A DNA stretch of 64,000 nt, from positions 124,001 through 188,000 of the forward strand of contig CAWGXZ010000009.1 in NCBI GenBank assembly GCA_963826695.1, in the 5' to 3' direction. The position numbers and the translations under genes are program-made. Within the stretch, counting starts at the first letter, position 1; the number at the start of each line of letters is the position of its first letter. This document shows positions 1 through 10,090 of this stretch, piece by piece. The notes below the pieces were generated by a model. That model was not told where the DNA came from, ran no database searches, and saw only the letters and a program-made list of their open reading frames with translations. This DNA is from CAWGXZ01 sp963826695 (lineage in GTDB: Bacteria; Pseudomonadota; Gammaproteobacteria; Burkholderiales; Burkholderiaceae_C).

Positions 1-87
1 GCGGCGGATCTCGAGGTCGACATGGTCGAGCGCCTTGGAACCCGACGCGTAGACCTTCGACAGACCCGATATGGAAATGATCGACAT
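1..87 (-). CDS. ABC transporter ATP-binding protein, N-terminus only (cut by window edge)
   Basis: Only the first 29 codons are in the window, reading leftward from an ATG at 87. The peptide begins MSIISISGLSKVYASGSKAL and continues DHVDLEIRR. This is the usual first beta strand and aromatic A-loop (VYASG) of an ABC ATPase before the Walker A motif. The opening resembles the ATPases of ABC-2 type exporters, which energise efflux through a separate membrane subunit. The Walker motifs lie outside the window, so the transport class is inference. It follows the Bug gene in the same direction. Confidence 0.6.
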   Translation of the reverse strand, partial: MSIISISGLSKVYASGSKALDHVDLEIRR

Positions 88-130
88 CGGGCGACGATAG
101 CCGACGCCGCAGGCACGGCGCCGGGTGGCG

Positions 131-1111
131 CTACTCGGGATCGATCTTCGCGGCCTTGATGACCTTGCCCCACTTCTGGGTTTCGGCGGCCTGGAATCGG
201 GTCAGCTCGGCGCCGGTCGTGGTCCACGGCTCGGAGCCGCTGCCATCGAAGAACTGCTTGGCCGCGGCGCTGCGGGTGCCTTCGACAAGCAGTTCGCGCA
301 GCCGCGTGACGACGGGTGCCGGCGTGCCGGTCGGAACGTACGCGGCGAACCAGTAGCCCATGTCGTAGCCCTTGACGCCGGCCTCGTCGATGGTCGGCAC
401 GTCGGGCAGCAGCGGGATGCGCTTGGTGGTCGAGACGCCGAGCGCGCGCAGCTTGCCGCCCTTGATCTGCGGCACGCCGGTCGCGGTGTCGGTGATCATG
501 AAGTCGATCTGGCCGCCGAGCAGGTCGGTGATCGCCAACGGGTTGCTCTTGTAGGGCACGTGCAGGATGTCGGTGCCGCTCAGCTGCTGCAACATCTCGC
601 CGGCAACGCGGCTCGACGAACTGCCGCTGCCGAAGCTCAGCTTGTTCGGCTCCTTCTTCGCCCGGGCGACCAGGTCGGCGACGGACTTGTACGGCGCGTC
701 GGTGCGCACCACCATCACCTGGCCGCCCTTGCCGAGGCCGGTGACCGGAATGAAGTCCTTGACCGGGTCGTAGCTGAGCTTCTTGTAGAGGTGCTCGTTG
801 GCGGCGTGGGTGGTGTTGGTGGTGATCAGAACCGTGTAGCCATCGGCCGGCGCGCGTGCGGCCGCCTGGGCGGCAATCATTCCGCTCGCACCGGCCTTGT
901 TGTCGACAACCACCGCCTGCTTGGTCGCTTCGGTAAACGCGTTGCCGAGCGCCCGCGCCAGCTGGTCGGTCGCGCTGCCGGCCGCGAAGGGCACGATGAA
1001 GGTGACGGGCTTGGCGGGATACGCCTGGCCGAAGGCCGGGCCGATGAACGCGGCACCCACGGCGCTGGCGACCAGCATGGCCGCGGCGCGTCGGCGGGGA
1101 ATGAAGGACAT
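131..1111 (-). CDS. Bug-family tripartite tricarboxylate transporter substrate-binding protein
   Basis: This is a periplasmic solute-binding protein of the Bug/TctC family, which captures small carboxylates or related metabolites. The start at 1111 is preceded by GGAG at 7 bases. It gives a basic n-region (PRRR), a hydrophobic stretch and an AFG-QA signal-peptidase site, then the family opening YPAKPVTFIVPFAAGSATD and the GDGYT-like motif PADGYTVLITTNT. An upstream ATG at 1150 shares ATGA with the end of the preceding gene and would add 13 residues; coupling is possible, but the ribosome site favours 1111. The mature length (about 300 residues) is normal. No TctA/TctB membrane partners are adjacent, as is typical of the expanded Bug families of Burkholderiales. 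The ligand is unknown; the AtuA genes upstream hint at a carboxylic acid. Confidence 0.88.
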   Translation of the reverse strand: MSFIPRRRAAAMLVASAVGAAFIGPAFGQAYPAKPVTFIVPFAAGSATDQLARALGNAFTEATKQAVVVDNKAGASGMIAAQAAARAPADGYTVLITTNTTHAANEHLYKKLSYDPVKDFIPVTGLGKGGQVMVVRTDAPYKSVADLVARAKKEPNKLSFGSGSSSSRVAGEMLQQLSGTDILHVPYKSNPLAITDLLGGQIDFMITDTATGVPQIKGGKLRALGVSTTKRIPLLPDVPTIDEAGVKGYDMGYWFAAYVPTGTPAPVVTRLRELLVEGTRSAAAKQFFDGSGSEPWTTTGAELTRFQAAETQKWGKVIKAAKIDPE

Positions 1112-1146
1112 GGGACGTCTCCGTGCAGTTGTTGTGAGTGAGGAAT

Positions 1147-1518
1147 TCATTGCGCGGGGCCGCGCAGCAGCGCCGCGAGGTGTCCGGGCACGGCGAGCGG
1201 CAGGTCGAGCAGCAGGAACGACAGCGCCTTGCCGTGGCTGTCGAGGTTCAGCGAATCGTTGACGCCGCCGTCGAGCACGCCGTCGAGGACGAAATTCATC
1301 GCCCCGAGGTCGGGCAGGAGGTAGCGCGCGACCTTCGATGGCCGGCGGTGCGCGAAGCGCGCGGCGACGACCGCCTCGGTGATCTGCGCTTCGATCAGCG
1401 GATAGAACGCGTCGTGCCAGGCGATGACGCTGATGTTCGAGCGGTCGCCCTTGTCACCCGTGCGGCCGTGGGCGGCGCGCCAGAGCGGCACGGTTTCGGT
1501 GTCGGTTTCGAGACGCAT
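1147..1518 (-). CDS. AtuA-type C-terminal domain protein (small subunit)
   Basis: A 123-residue protein starting at ATG 1518. It carries the motif HGRTGDKGDRSNISVIA, typical of the short domain that forms the C-terminus of longer AtuA (acyclic terpene utilisation, DUF1446) proteins and is separate in many Burkholderiales. It lies 14 bp after the AtuA-like gene, so the two probably form one complex. Its stop codon overlaps the alternative start of the Bug gene (ATGA). In Pseudomonas the related proteins belong to citronellol/geraniol degradation; here the substrate is unknown. Confidence 0.8.
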   Translation of the reverse strand: MRLETDTETVPLWRAAHGRTGDKGDRSNISVIAWHDAFYPLIEAQITEAVVAARFAHRRPSKVARYLLPDLGAMNFVLDGVLDGGVNDSLNLDSHGKALSFLLLDLPLAVPGHLAALLRGPAQ

Positions 1519-1532
1519 GGCGCGGTTCCCGG

Positions 1533-2894
1533 TCAGTCGAGCAGTTCGAAGCGCGCAGCGACCTGCTGCCGCGGCAGCAGGCACGACAACGTGCCGAGCG
1601 TCGCCTTGACCGAGGTGCGAACGCCGCCGCCGCCGGCCGGGCCGCAGGTGTAGAGCGCGGTCACCTCGCGCCCGAGCCGCTCGGCCGCATCGCGATCGTC
1701 GTGGCGCAAGGCCACGCGCAGCCTGACGTCGCGGGCCTCGCCCGGCGCGGTTGCATCGAGCCAGCGGCCGTCGTCGTCGCCGAACACGCTGGCCACGCCG
1801 ATCAGGTCGGCGCGCAGCCGGCCGAGCCCGGCCAGTCGTTGGCGCAGGATGTCGGCGGCCAGCCGGGCCCGCGCTTCGGCGCGCGGGCCGGCGTAGGAGA
1901 TTTCGGCTTCGCCGAGCCAGCCGGTCGCCAGGCAGACGTTGGTCTTCAGGGTCGACGTGCGCGGGTGGCCGACGACACCTTCGAGTCGGACCCGATCGCC
2001 GCCGAGATCGATGACCCGGGCCGCGCTGATGTCGGCGACCACGTCGGGCGTCAGGTAGGCGGCCGGATCGTGGACCTCGTAGAGCAGCTGCTCGCGCACG
2101 GTGTGCCCGTCGATGCAGCCGCCGGTGCCGGGCGGCTTGCCGATCGTGCAGTTCCCGTCGGCGTCGATCTCGGCGATCGGATAACCGAGCCGGGCCAGCC
2201 CCGGAACGTCCTTGATGCCGGGGTCGGCGTAGTAGCCGCCGCTGACCTGCGCGCCGCATTCGAGCAGGTGGCCGGCCATCGTCGCGCGCGCCAGGCGGTC
2301 CCAGTCGTCGGCCGCCCAGCCGTAATGCGCCATCGCCGGGCCGACGGCGAGCGACGGATCGGCGACCCGACCACAGACGACGATTTCGGCGCCGGCGCGC
2401 AGCGCGGCGGCGATGGCCTCGGCGCCCAGGTAGGCATTGGCGCTGACGATATCGCGGCCGCCGATCGCGGCGCCGAGCAGGTCGTCGAGCGCCGCGCGGT
2501 GTTCGGGGCCCGAGACGTCGTCACCCTCGACGACGGCGATGCGCGGGCGGGGCAGGCCGAGCTCGGCGGCGAGCAGCGCGATGCGCCGCGCGGCCCCGCG
2601 CGGATTGGCCGCGCCGAAGTTGCTGACGATGCGGATGCCGTGGGCCAGACAGTCGGCGAGCACCGGCGTCAGCAGGTCGACCAGCAGCGGCTCGTAGCCG
2701 GCGTCGGGGTCGAGTCGGCGCGTCAGCTGCGCCAGTGCCAGGGTGCGCTCGGCCAGCGTCTCGAAGATCAGCACCGACGCTTCGCCCGAGGCGACAAGGG
2801 CGTCGACCACCGGTCGGGCGGCATCGGTGCGGTCGCCCGAGAAACCCGCGGCACAGCCGATGAGCAGGGTTCGAGAAGCAGCGTCGTTCGGCAT
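1533..2894 (-). CDS. AtuA-like acyclic terpene utilisation family protein (DUF1446)
   Basis: The protein has 453 residues and starts at ATG 2894. The family is recognised from the N-terminal glycine-rich LLIGCAAGFSGDR, the SNFGAANP segment, VVCGRVADPSLAVGPAM, GGYYADPG and the C-terminal CGPAGGGGV. DUF1446/AtuA proteins occur in catabolic operons for branched acyl compounds, but no reaction has been firmly assigned. The adjacent small AtuA C-terminal protein and the Bug binding protein are co-directional, suggesting an uptake-plus-catabolism operon. A LysR gene is divergent across 65 bp, so the operon is probably LysR-controlled. Family membership is fairly certain; the substrate is not. Confidence 0.85.
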   Translation of the reverse strand: MPNDAASRTLLIGCAAGFSGDRTDAARPVVDALVASGEASVLIFETLAERTLALAQLTRRLDPDAGYEPLLVDLLTPVLADCLAHGIRIVSNFGAANPRGAARRIALLAAELGLPRPRIAVVEGDDVSGPEHRAALDDLLGAAIGGRDIVSANAYLGAEAIAAALRAGAEIVVCGRVADPSLAVGPAMAHYGWAADDWDRLARATMAGHLLECGAQVSGGYYADPGIKDVPGLARLGYPIAEIDADGNCTIGKPPGTGGCIDGHTVREQLLYEVHDPAAYLTPDVVADISAARVIDLGGDRVRLEGVVGHPRTSTLKTNVCLATGWLGEAEISYAGPRAEARARLAADILRQRLAGLGRLRADLIGVASVFGDDDGRWLDATAPGEARDVRLRVALRHDDRDAAERLGREVTALYTCGPAGGGGVRTSVKATLGTLSCLLPRQQVAARFELLD

Positions 2895-2959
2895 GGGGCG
2901 CGACTCTAGGCGCGCCTTTTCTCAATGTAAATGCGAAAGATGAGATAGATTGATCAGCA

Positions 2960-3853
2960 ATGCAGAACAATCTCAGCACCCGGGAACTCCACGCCTTTGT
3001 CACGCTGGCCGAACAGCGCAGCTTCACGCGCGCGGCGACGATCTGCCACCTGTCGCAGCCGGCCTTCTCGGCGCTGATCCGCGGGCTGGAAACCGGCGTC
3101 GGCGCACGGCTGTTCGACCGCACCACGCGCAGCGTCGAGCTGACTGCCGAGGGCCTGCTCTTCGTCGAGGCAGCCCGGCGGCTGCTGCGCGCGGCCGAGG
3201 ACGCCCTGCTCGACGTGCGCGATCACGCCGCCCGACGGCGCGGCAGGGTCAGCATCGCCTTGCTCCCATCGCTGGCCGCCGGCTGGTTGCCAGCGCTGCT
3301 GGCGACGTTCCGGCAGCACAACCCCGGCATCGAACTCGACGTCGCCGACGTGCTGTCGGATGCGTGCATCGAACGCGTGCGCAGCGGCCGCGCCGACTTC
3401 GCGCTGGCCTCGTCGCGGACCGCTTCGGCCGAACTGCGCACCGAGGATTTCTGCACCGACCGCTTCCACCTGGTCTGCCGGCACGACCATCCGCTGCTGC
3501 AGACGGCGCAGCCGATCGGCGTGGCCGAACTGGCCCGCTGGCCGATCGTGCAGCTGGCCCGGTCGAGCAGCGTGCGCCAGTACGTCGAGGCGGCGTTCTT
3601 TCCGACCCAGCTGAACACGGTGATGGAACTCGACCAGCTGAGTACCGTGGCCGGCATGGTGCGCGCCGGTCTCGGGCTGACGATCGTGCCGTCGCTGACG
3701 CTGTTCCATTTCGACCATCCCGAACTGGCCGAACGCGTTCTCGACGTGCCGCGGCTGGTCCGGCAGGTGTTCGTCATCCGGCTGCGCGACCGCTCGCTGA
3801 GCTGCGCGGCGCAGGGCCTTTACGACGCGTTGCTGGCGTCGCGGCCACGGTAA
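2960..3853 (+). CDS. LysR-family transcriptional regulator
   Basis: A 297-residue LysR regulator. The N-terminal winged helix-turn-helix is clear: LSTRELHAFVTLAEQRSFTRAA, LSQPAFSALIRGLE, GARLFDRTTRSVELTAEG. It is followed by a periplasmic-binding-protein-like effector domain from about residue 90. The ATG at 2960 gives the canonical family start. It is divergent from the AtuA-like gene with only 65 bp between starts, the classic arrangement for a LysR protein controlling the neighbouring catabolic operon and itself. The effector is unknown. Confidence 0.92.
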   Translation: MQNNLSTRELHAFVTLAEQRSFTRAATICHLSQPAFSALIRGLETGVGARLFDRTTRSVELTAEGLLFVEAARRLLRAAEDALLDVRDHAARRRGRVSIALLPSLAAGWLPALLATFRQHNPGIELDVADVLSDACIERVRSGRADFALASSRTASAELRTEDFCTDRFHLVCRHDHPLLQTAQPIGVAELARWPIVQLARSSSVRQYVEAAFFPTQLNTVMELDQLSTVAGMVRAGLGLTIVPSLTLFHFDHPELAERVLDVPRLVRQVFVIRLRDRSLSCAAQGLYDALLASRPR

Positions 3854-3885
3854 GCGCTGCGCGCGACCCTGACCGGCGTCGGGCG

Positions 3886-4320
3886 TCAGGCTTCGGTGGC
3901 TGCGGGCAGCACGCCGGCTGTGGTCATCGCCGTGCGCAGGGCGTCGTCGCGCGTCGCCAGCGGCAGGCCGCGCCGGAGCGCCAGTTCGAGGTAGGCCGCA
4001 TCGTAGGCAGTCAATCGATGGCGCGCCGCCAACTCGTCCAGCGCGGTGATCGCGACCGGCTCGCGGTCGACCCGGATGCGAAGCGCTGCCGCAGCGTTGG
4101 CCAACTCGACGCGCTTGGCGGCGGTGATGCGCTTGCGCCGCTCGGCGTTCAGCAGCAGGTTGCCGATCTCCAGCAGCCACAGCGCCGGCACCCAGACCTC
4201 GTGCGTGGCGGTGGCCTGCAGTGCGGCCTCGCTGGCCGGCGTCGCCTCGTCAGGGAGGAACCAGGCGGCACTGACCGACGCGTCGACGACAAAAGCTTGC
4301 CGGCTCACCGGCACCTTCAA
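3886..4320 (-). CDS. PIN-domain ribonuclease toxin (VapC-like)
   Basis: This small PIN-domain protein has about 144 residues and is the likely toxin of a type II toxin-antitoxin pair. The acidic metal-binding residues are visible: D13 in FVVDASV, E51 in WLLEIGN, D107 in LTAYDAAYLELA and D125/D126 in LATRDD. PIN toxins cleave tRNA or other RNA when released from antitoxin. The reading frame opens with TTG at 4320, overlapping the antitoxin stop (TTGA); GTG at 4314 is an alternative. The overlap means translational coupling, standard for such pairs. The RNA target cannot be read from sequence. Confidence 0.85.
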   Translation of the reverse strand: MKVPVSRQAFVVDASVSAAWFLPDEATPASEAALQATATHEVWVPALWLLEIGNLLLNAERRKRITAAKRVELANAAAALRIRVDREPVAITALDELAARHRLTAYDAAYLELALRRGLPLATRDDALRTAMTTAGVLPAATEA

Positions 4321-4559
4321 CGCCGCCCGTCGCGAACCAGATCGCGGCTGTTCAGCCCACCCAGGCTGACGCCGCGACGGCTGTCACGCAAGGCCTCGAC
4401 CGCCTCGCGCGCACGTTGCCCGGCCTCGTCAGGCAGCGCCGGCACGAGGCGGGCGACTACCTTGCCGCGGCGGGTGATCGCGATCTCTTCGCCAGCCTCG
4501 ACCCGGTTGATCAGCTCGGAGAGTCGATTCTTGGCTTCGAACAGAGCAACGTCGTCCAC
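4317..4559 (-). CDS. Phd/YefM-type antitoxin (VapB-like)
   Basis: The protein has about 80 residues from GTG 4559 (GGAA ribosome site 6 bases upstream). The Phd/YefM fold is visible as VDDVALFEAKNRLSELINRV followed by GEEIAITRRGKVVARLVP. The N-terminal domain dimerises and binds operator DNA, and the C-terminal tail (residues about 50-80) would wrap the PIN toxin. A TTG at 4601 could add 14 residues but would swallow the likely -10 element, so GTG is preferred. The stop overlaps the toxin start. Autoregulation through the 14-bp palindrome at 4604-4617 is likely. Confidence 0.8.
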   Translation of the reverse strand: MDDVALFEAKNRLSELINRVEAGEEIAITRRGKVVARLVPALPDEAGQRAREAVEALRDSRRGVSLGGLNSRDLVRDGRR

Positions 4560-4587
4560 GGCAGGTTCCGGTTGCGATACCCGACGA

Positions 4588-4593
4588 ATTGTA
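4588..4593 (-). promoter_or_regulatory. Putative -10 element of the vapBC-like operon
   Basis: On the minus strand the sequence reads TACAAT, a good sigma-70 -10 hexamer, about 29 bases upstream of the antitoxin GTG. The -35 position would fall in or next to the palindrome just upstream, so repressor binding would block polymerase. Inferred from sequence only. Confidence 0.4.
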
Positions 4594-4603
4594 CGACCCA
4601 AGT

Positions 4604-4617
4604 TGGCTAGCTAGCCA
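4604..4617. promoter_or_regulatory. 14-bp perfect palindrome, putative toxin-antitoxin operator
   Basis: TGGCTAGCTAGCCA is a perfect 14-bp palindrome located 10 bp upstream of the -10 hexamer of the antitoxin-toxin pair. Phd/YefM-type antitoxins repress their own operon from palindromes overlapping the promoter, so this is the natural operator candidate. Confidence 0.45.
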
Positions 4618-4645
4618 GGCAGGGGCTGGCCCTTGCCGAACGGAT

Positions 4646-4679
4646 CCCGCTGTCGGCGCCTGCCGGCGCCGACAGCGGG
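4646..4679 (-). terminator. Strong hairpin downstream of katE
   Basis: CCCGCTGTCGGCGCC and its exact reverse complement are separated by TGCC, giving a 15-bp perfect stem with a 4-base loop. It starts 7 bases beyond the katE stop. No run of T follows on the minus strand, so it may be a rho-assisted terminator or a 3'-end stabiliser rather than a classic intrinsic terminator. Confidence 0.6.
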
Positions 4680-4686
4680 CAGGTCC

Positions 4687-7110
<2,424 letters not shown>

Positions 7111-7460
7111 TCAATGCCTCGACGGAGTGGATGTCTGCAGCGAAGGTACGCTGCGCTGGACGGCGCAACGCCGATCGATTCGGCCTTGCGCACCACGGGT
7201 GCGTGGCGTCCAGCTCTCGGCGCATGGGCACCGGCCTGGGAGTCGGATAGAGCCGACACGGCTCGCGGTCGGCTGCAACCGACGTGACCGACTTCCGGCA
7301 AGGAGAGTGCCGCCTGCGCGAAGCGGATGCCCCCGCGGACGCCACCCCGGTGCTCCTCCGTCAGCAAACATCGACATGGCGTCGGCAATTTCCACCGCAG
7401 GGTGCGCCAGCCACCGTGGGCACGGCCCGGCCACGGCGGTCCCGATTCCAGGCCCCCGCC
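7111..7460. other. Intergenic region upstream of katE, no gene seen
   Basis: About 350 bp between the katE start and the gspE-like stop. Open frames here are overhangs of long antisense frames with no family signature. It should hold the katE promoter, but I see no convincing -35/-10 pair in this GC-rich DNA. Confidence 0.5.
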
Positions 7461-9308
7461 TCACTCCCACGCCGGCGTGGTGCGGAGGACTTCCTCGATC
7501 GTCGTCACGCCCTCGGCGATCTTCATCGCGCCGGCCAGTCGCAGCGGCCGCATGCCGTCCTGCACCGCCTGGCGGCGCAGTGCCGCGGCGTCGGGCAGCG
7601 GATGGATCGCGCCGCGCGCCGCGTCGCTCAACGCAAGCAGCTCGTAGAGCCCGGCGCGGCCTCGAAAGCCGGTCATCCGGCATTCGAGGCAGCCGACGGC
7701 CCGGTACGGGCGAAAGCCGCCGGACAGCGTCCACGGGTGGATCAGCTCGTTGAGCATCTCGCGCGTCGTCGCCTCGTCGGGCTGGCGGCATGCCTTGCAC
7801 AGCGTGCGCACCAGCCGCTGGGCCAGCACGCCGATGACCGTCGCGCCGATCATGTAGGGCGCCACGCCGAGGTCGACCAGGCGGGTGATCGCCAGCGCCG
7901 AATCGTTGGTGTGCAGCGTGCTGAACACCAGATGCCCGGTGAGTGCCGCCTGGATCGCCATCTCGGCGGTCGCCAGATCGCGGATCTCGCCGACCATGAT
8001 GATGTCCGGGTCCTGCCGCATCAGCGCGCGCAGGCCCTCGCTGAAGCCGAAGTCGAGGCCGGGCTGCACCTGCGTCTGGTTGAGCGCCGGCTGGATCATC
8101 TCGATCGGGTCTTCGATCGTGCAGACGTTGACCTCGTCGGTCGCCAGCCGGCGCAGCGTCGAGTACAGCGTCGTCGTCTTGCCCGAGCCGGTCGGCCCGG
8201 TGACCAGCACGATGCCGTGCGCCTGCGTCACCAGCTTTTCCCAGCGCGCCGCGTCGTGCACGCCGAAGCCGAGCGCTTCGAGCGGCTTGGCCGTCGAATC
8301 CGGGTCGAAGATGCGCATCACCATCTTCTCGCCGAAGGCCGTCGGCAGCGTCGACAGGCGCATCTCGATTTCGTCGCCTGCGGGGTTGCGCGTCTTGATG
8401 CGGCCGTCGAGCGGCCGGCGTTTCTCGACCACGTCCATCCGGCCGAGCAGCTTGATGCGCGCGATCATCGCGTTCATCACCCCGGGCGGCAGCTGGTAGA
8501 CGGTGTGCATCACGCCGTCGATGCGGAAGCGGATCGCGCTCATCTCGCGGCGCGGCTCGAGGTGGATGTCCGAGGCGCGCTGGTCGAAGGCGTACTGCCA
8601 CAGCCAGTCGACCACCTGCACCACGCCCTGGTCGTCGGCGTCGAGCGGCTTGTTGCTGCGACCGAGCTCGACCAGCTGCTCGAAGCTGGCCATCGCCGTG
8701 TTCTCGCCGCTCTTCTGCGCCGAGCGCACCGAGCGCGAAAGCGTATAGAACTCGGTCGTGTAGCGCTGCAGCTCGACCGGGCTGGCGACGACGATGCGGA
8801 CTGCCTTGTGCAGGTGCGCCTCGATCTCCGCCACCCAGCCGAGGTCGAGCGGCTCGCAGGTGGCGATCGTCACCTCGCGCGCGCCGAGCTGGATCGGCAG
8901 CGCCCGGTGGCGCTCGGCATAGCTGATCGACATCACGTCGGCAACCCGGCCAACGTCGACCTTGAGCGGGTCGATGCGCAGGTACGGCAGGTGGCAGCGA
9001 CCGGCCAGCCACTCGGTCAGCGCCTCGATGTCGAGCGGACGGTTGCCCTGCGGCCGCACCAGGCCGGCGCCGGCCAGTCGCACCAGCGGGTGCTGCGCGC
9101 TGTCGCCGGCGGCGAAGCGCCGCGCAGTGCGCGCCGCGTCCTCGGCGCCGACGACGCCGTCGGCGCGAAGCCACTTGAGCAGCCGCCTCCAGTCGAGCGG
9201 GCCGACATGCTCGCTGGCCTTCTGCACGGCGGCCGCATCGAGCGGCGCGGCGGCGGTCAGCGAACCGGTCATGGTCAAGCCGCCCAGCGTCGAATCGGTC
9301 GATTTCAT
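7461..9308 (-). CDS. GspE/PulE/PilB-family secretion or pilus ATPase
   Basis: This 615-residue AAA+ hexameric ATPase is of the type II secretion / type IV pilus assembly family. The parts are: N-terminal MshEN-like domain (about 1-180), Arg-finger region with SDIHLEP and RRPLDGRIKTR, Walker A GPTGSGKTT (about 371-379), Walker B IIMVGEIRD (about 437), the His box TLHTNDSA, and a zinc-binding tetracysteine module (CKAC ... CLEC). The start ATG 9308 has GGAGG upstream and overlaps the preceding stop (ATGA); an open frame extends 18 codons further but lacks support. No gspD/F/G or pilC gene is adjacent, so its machine must be encoded elsewhere. Confidence 0.9.
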   Translation of the reverse strand: MKSTDSTLGGLTMTGSLTAAAPLDAAAVQKASEHVGPLDWRRLLKWLRADGVVGAEDAARTARRFAAGDSAQHPLVRLAGAGLVRPQGNRPLDIEALTEWLAGRCHLPYLRIDPLKVDVGRVADVMSISYAERHRALPIQLGAREVTIATCEPLDLGWVAEIEAHLHKAVRIVVASPVELQRYTTEFYTLSRSVRSAQKSGENTAMASFEQLVELGRSNKPLDADDQGVVQVVDWLWQYAFDQRASDIHLEPRREMSAIRFRIDGVMHTVYQLPPGVMNAMIARIKLLGRMDVVEKRRPLDGRIKTRNPAGDEIEMRLSTLPTAFGEKMVMRIFDPDSTAKPLEALGFGVHDAARWEKLVTQAHGIVLVTGPTGSGKTTTLYSTLRRLATDEVNVCTIEDPIEMIQPALNQTQVQPGLDFGFSEGLRALMRQDPDIIMVGEIRDLATAEMAIQAALTGHLVFSTLHTNDSALAITRLVDLGVAPYMIGATVIGVLAQRLVRTLCKACRQPDEATTREMLNELIHPWTLSGGFRPYRAVGCLECRMTGFRGRAGLYELLALSDAARGAIHPLPDAAALRRQAVQDGMRPLRLAGAMKIAEGVTTIEEVLRTTPAWE

Positions 9309-10090
9309 GTTGCCTCCACCTTCACGTCCGCGGCTGCCAGGGCGCGGATCATCCGCGGCCACTTGCGCGCCGGCAGACCGAAGCGGCCTTCGACGATTTC
9401 GGCACGTTCGGCCAGAACCTGATGCGTCGGCAACCGCGGCTGGCGCGCTGCAATCACGATCGTGTTGCCCTCGCGGGTCGGCCGCAGGCTGAAGACCAGT
9501 TCGCCGGGAAACGCGGCGGCGATCTTTGCCGCGCTGGCGGCGAAACCGGCCTCGCGGCCGAACAGGTTGACGGTCATCGTTCCGCCCGGCGCGACGAGCC
9601 GCGCCGCGTCGCGGTAGAAGGCGGCGCTGTCGAGCACCGGACTCGCGGCGTCATGGTCGTAAAGGTCGATGCAAAGCGCGTCGACGCTGCCGGCGCGCGC
9701 CGGATCGGCAACGAAGTCGGCGGCATCCATCTGCATCACCTGCAGCCGCGCGTCGTCCGGCGGCAGCCTGAACCAGAGCCTGCAGGCCTCGACCACGGTC
9801 GGGTTGATCTCGACCGCCGTGGTCTGCATCTGCAACGGCCCGTGGCAGAAGCGGGTCAGCGTCGCCGTGCCGAGGCCGAGCTGCACGGCGTGGCCGCCCG
9901 CCCATTCGTCGATCGGCTTGAGCAGCAGCCAGGCCAGCATCCGCTGCACGTAGGCCAGCTCGATGGCGTGCGGCTTGCGCAGCCGCATCGCCCCCTGCAC
10001 CCAGGGCGTGCCGAGGTGCAGGTAACGCACGCCGGCGGCTTCCGACAGCGTGGCCGCCTCCCAGGTCGGCTTGGTCCGGCGACGGCTCAC
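9305..10090 (-). CDS. Spermidine-synthase-like SAM-dependent methyltransferase-fold protein
   Basis: The protein has 261 residues with the spermidine synthase/methyltransferase Rossmann fold: VQLGLGTATLTRFC (nucleotide-binding glycine loop), TTAVEINPTVVEACRLWF (acidic ribose-binding residue E) and DALCIDLYDHD. It lacks the full polyamine-synthase signature, so transfer of an aminopropyl group is uncertain; many such stand-alone proteins are of unknown function. It starts at GTG 10090, overlapping the tatD stop (GTGA), and ends overlapping the ATPase start, so three genes are translationally coupled. Confidence 0.75.
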   Translation of the reverse strand: MSRRRTKPTWEAATLSEAAGVRYLHLGTPWVQGAMRLRKPHAIELAYVQRMLAWLLLKPIDEWAGGHAVQLGLGTATLTRFCHGPLQMQTTAVEINPTVVEACRLWFRLPPDDARLQVMQMDAADFVADPARAGSVDALCIDLYDHDAASPVLDSAAFYRDAARLVAPGGTMTVNLFGREAGFAASAAKIAAAFPGELVFSLRPTREGNTIVIAARQPRLPTHQVLAERAEIVEGRFGLPARKWPRMIRALAAADVKVEAT

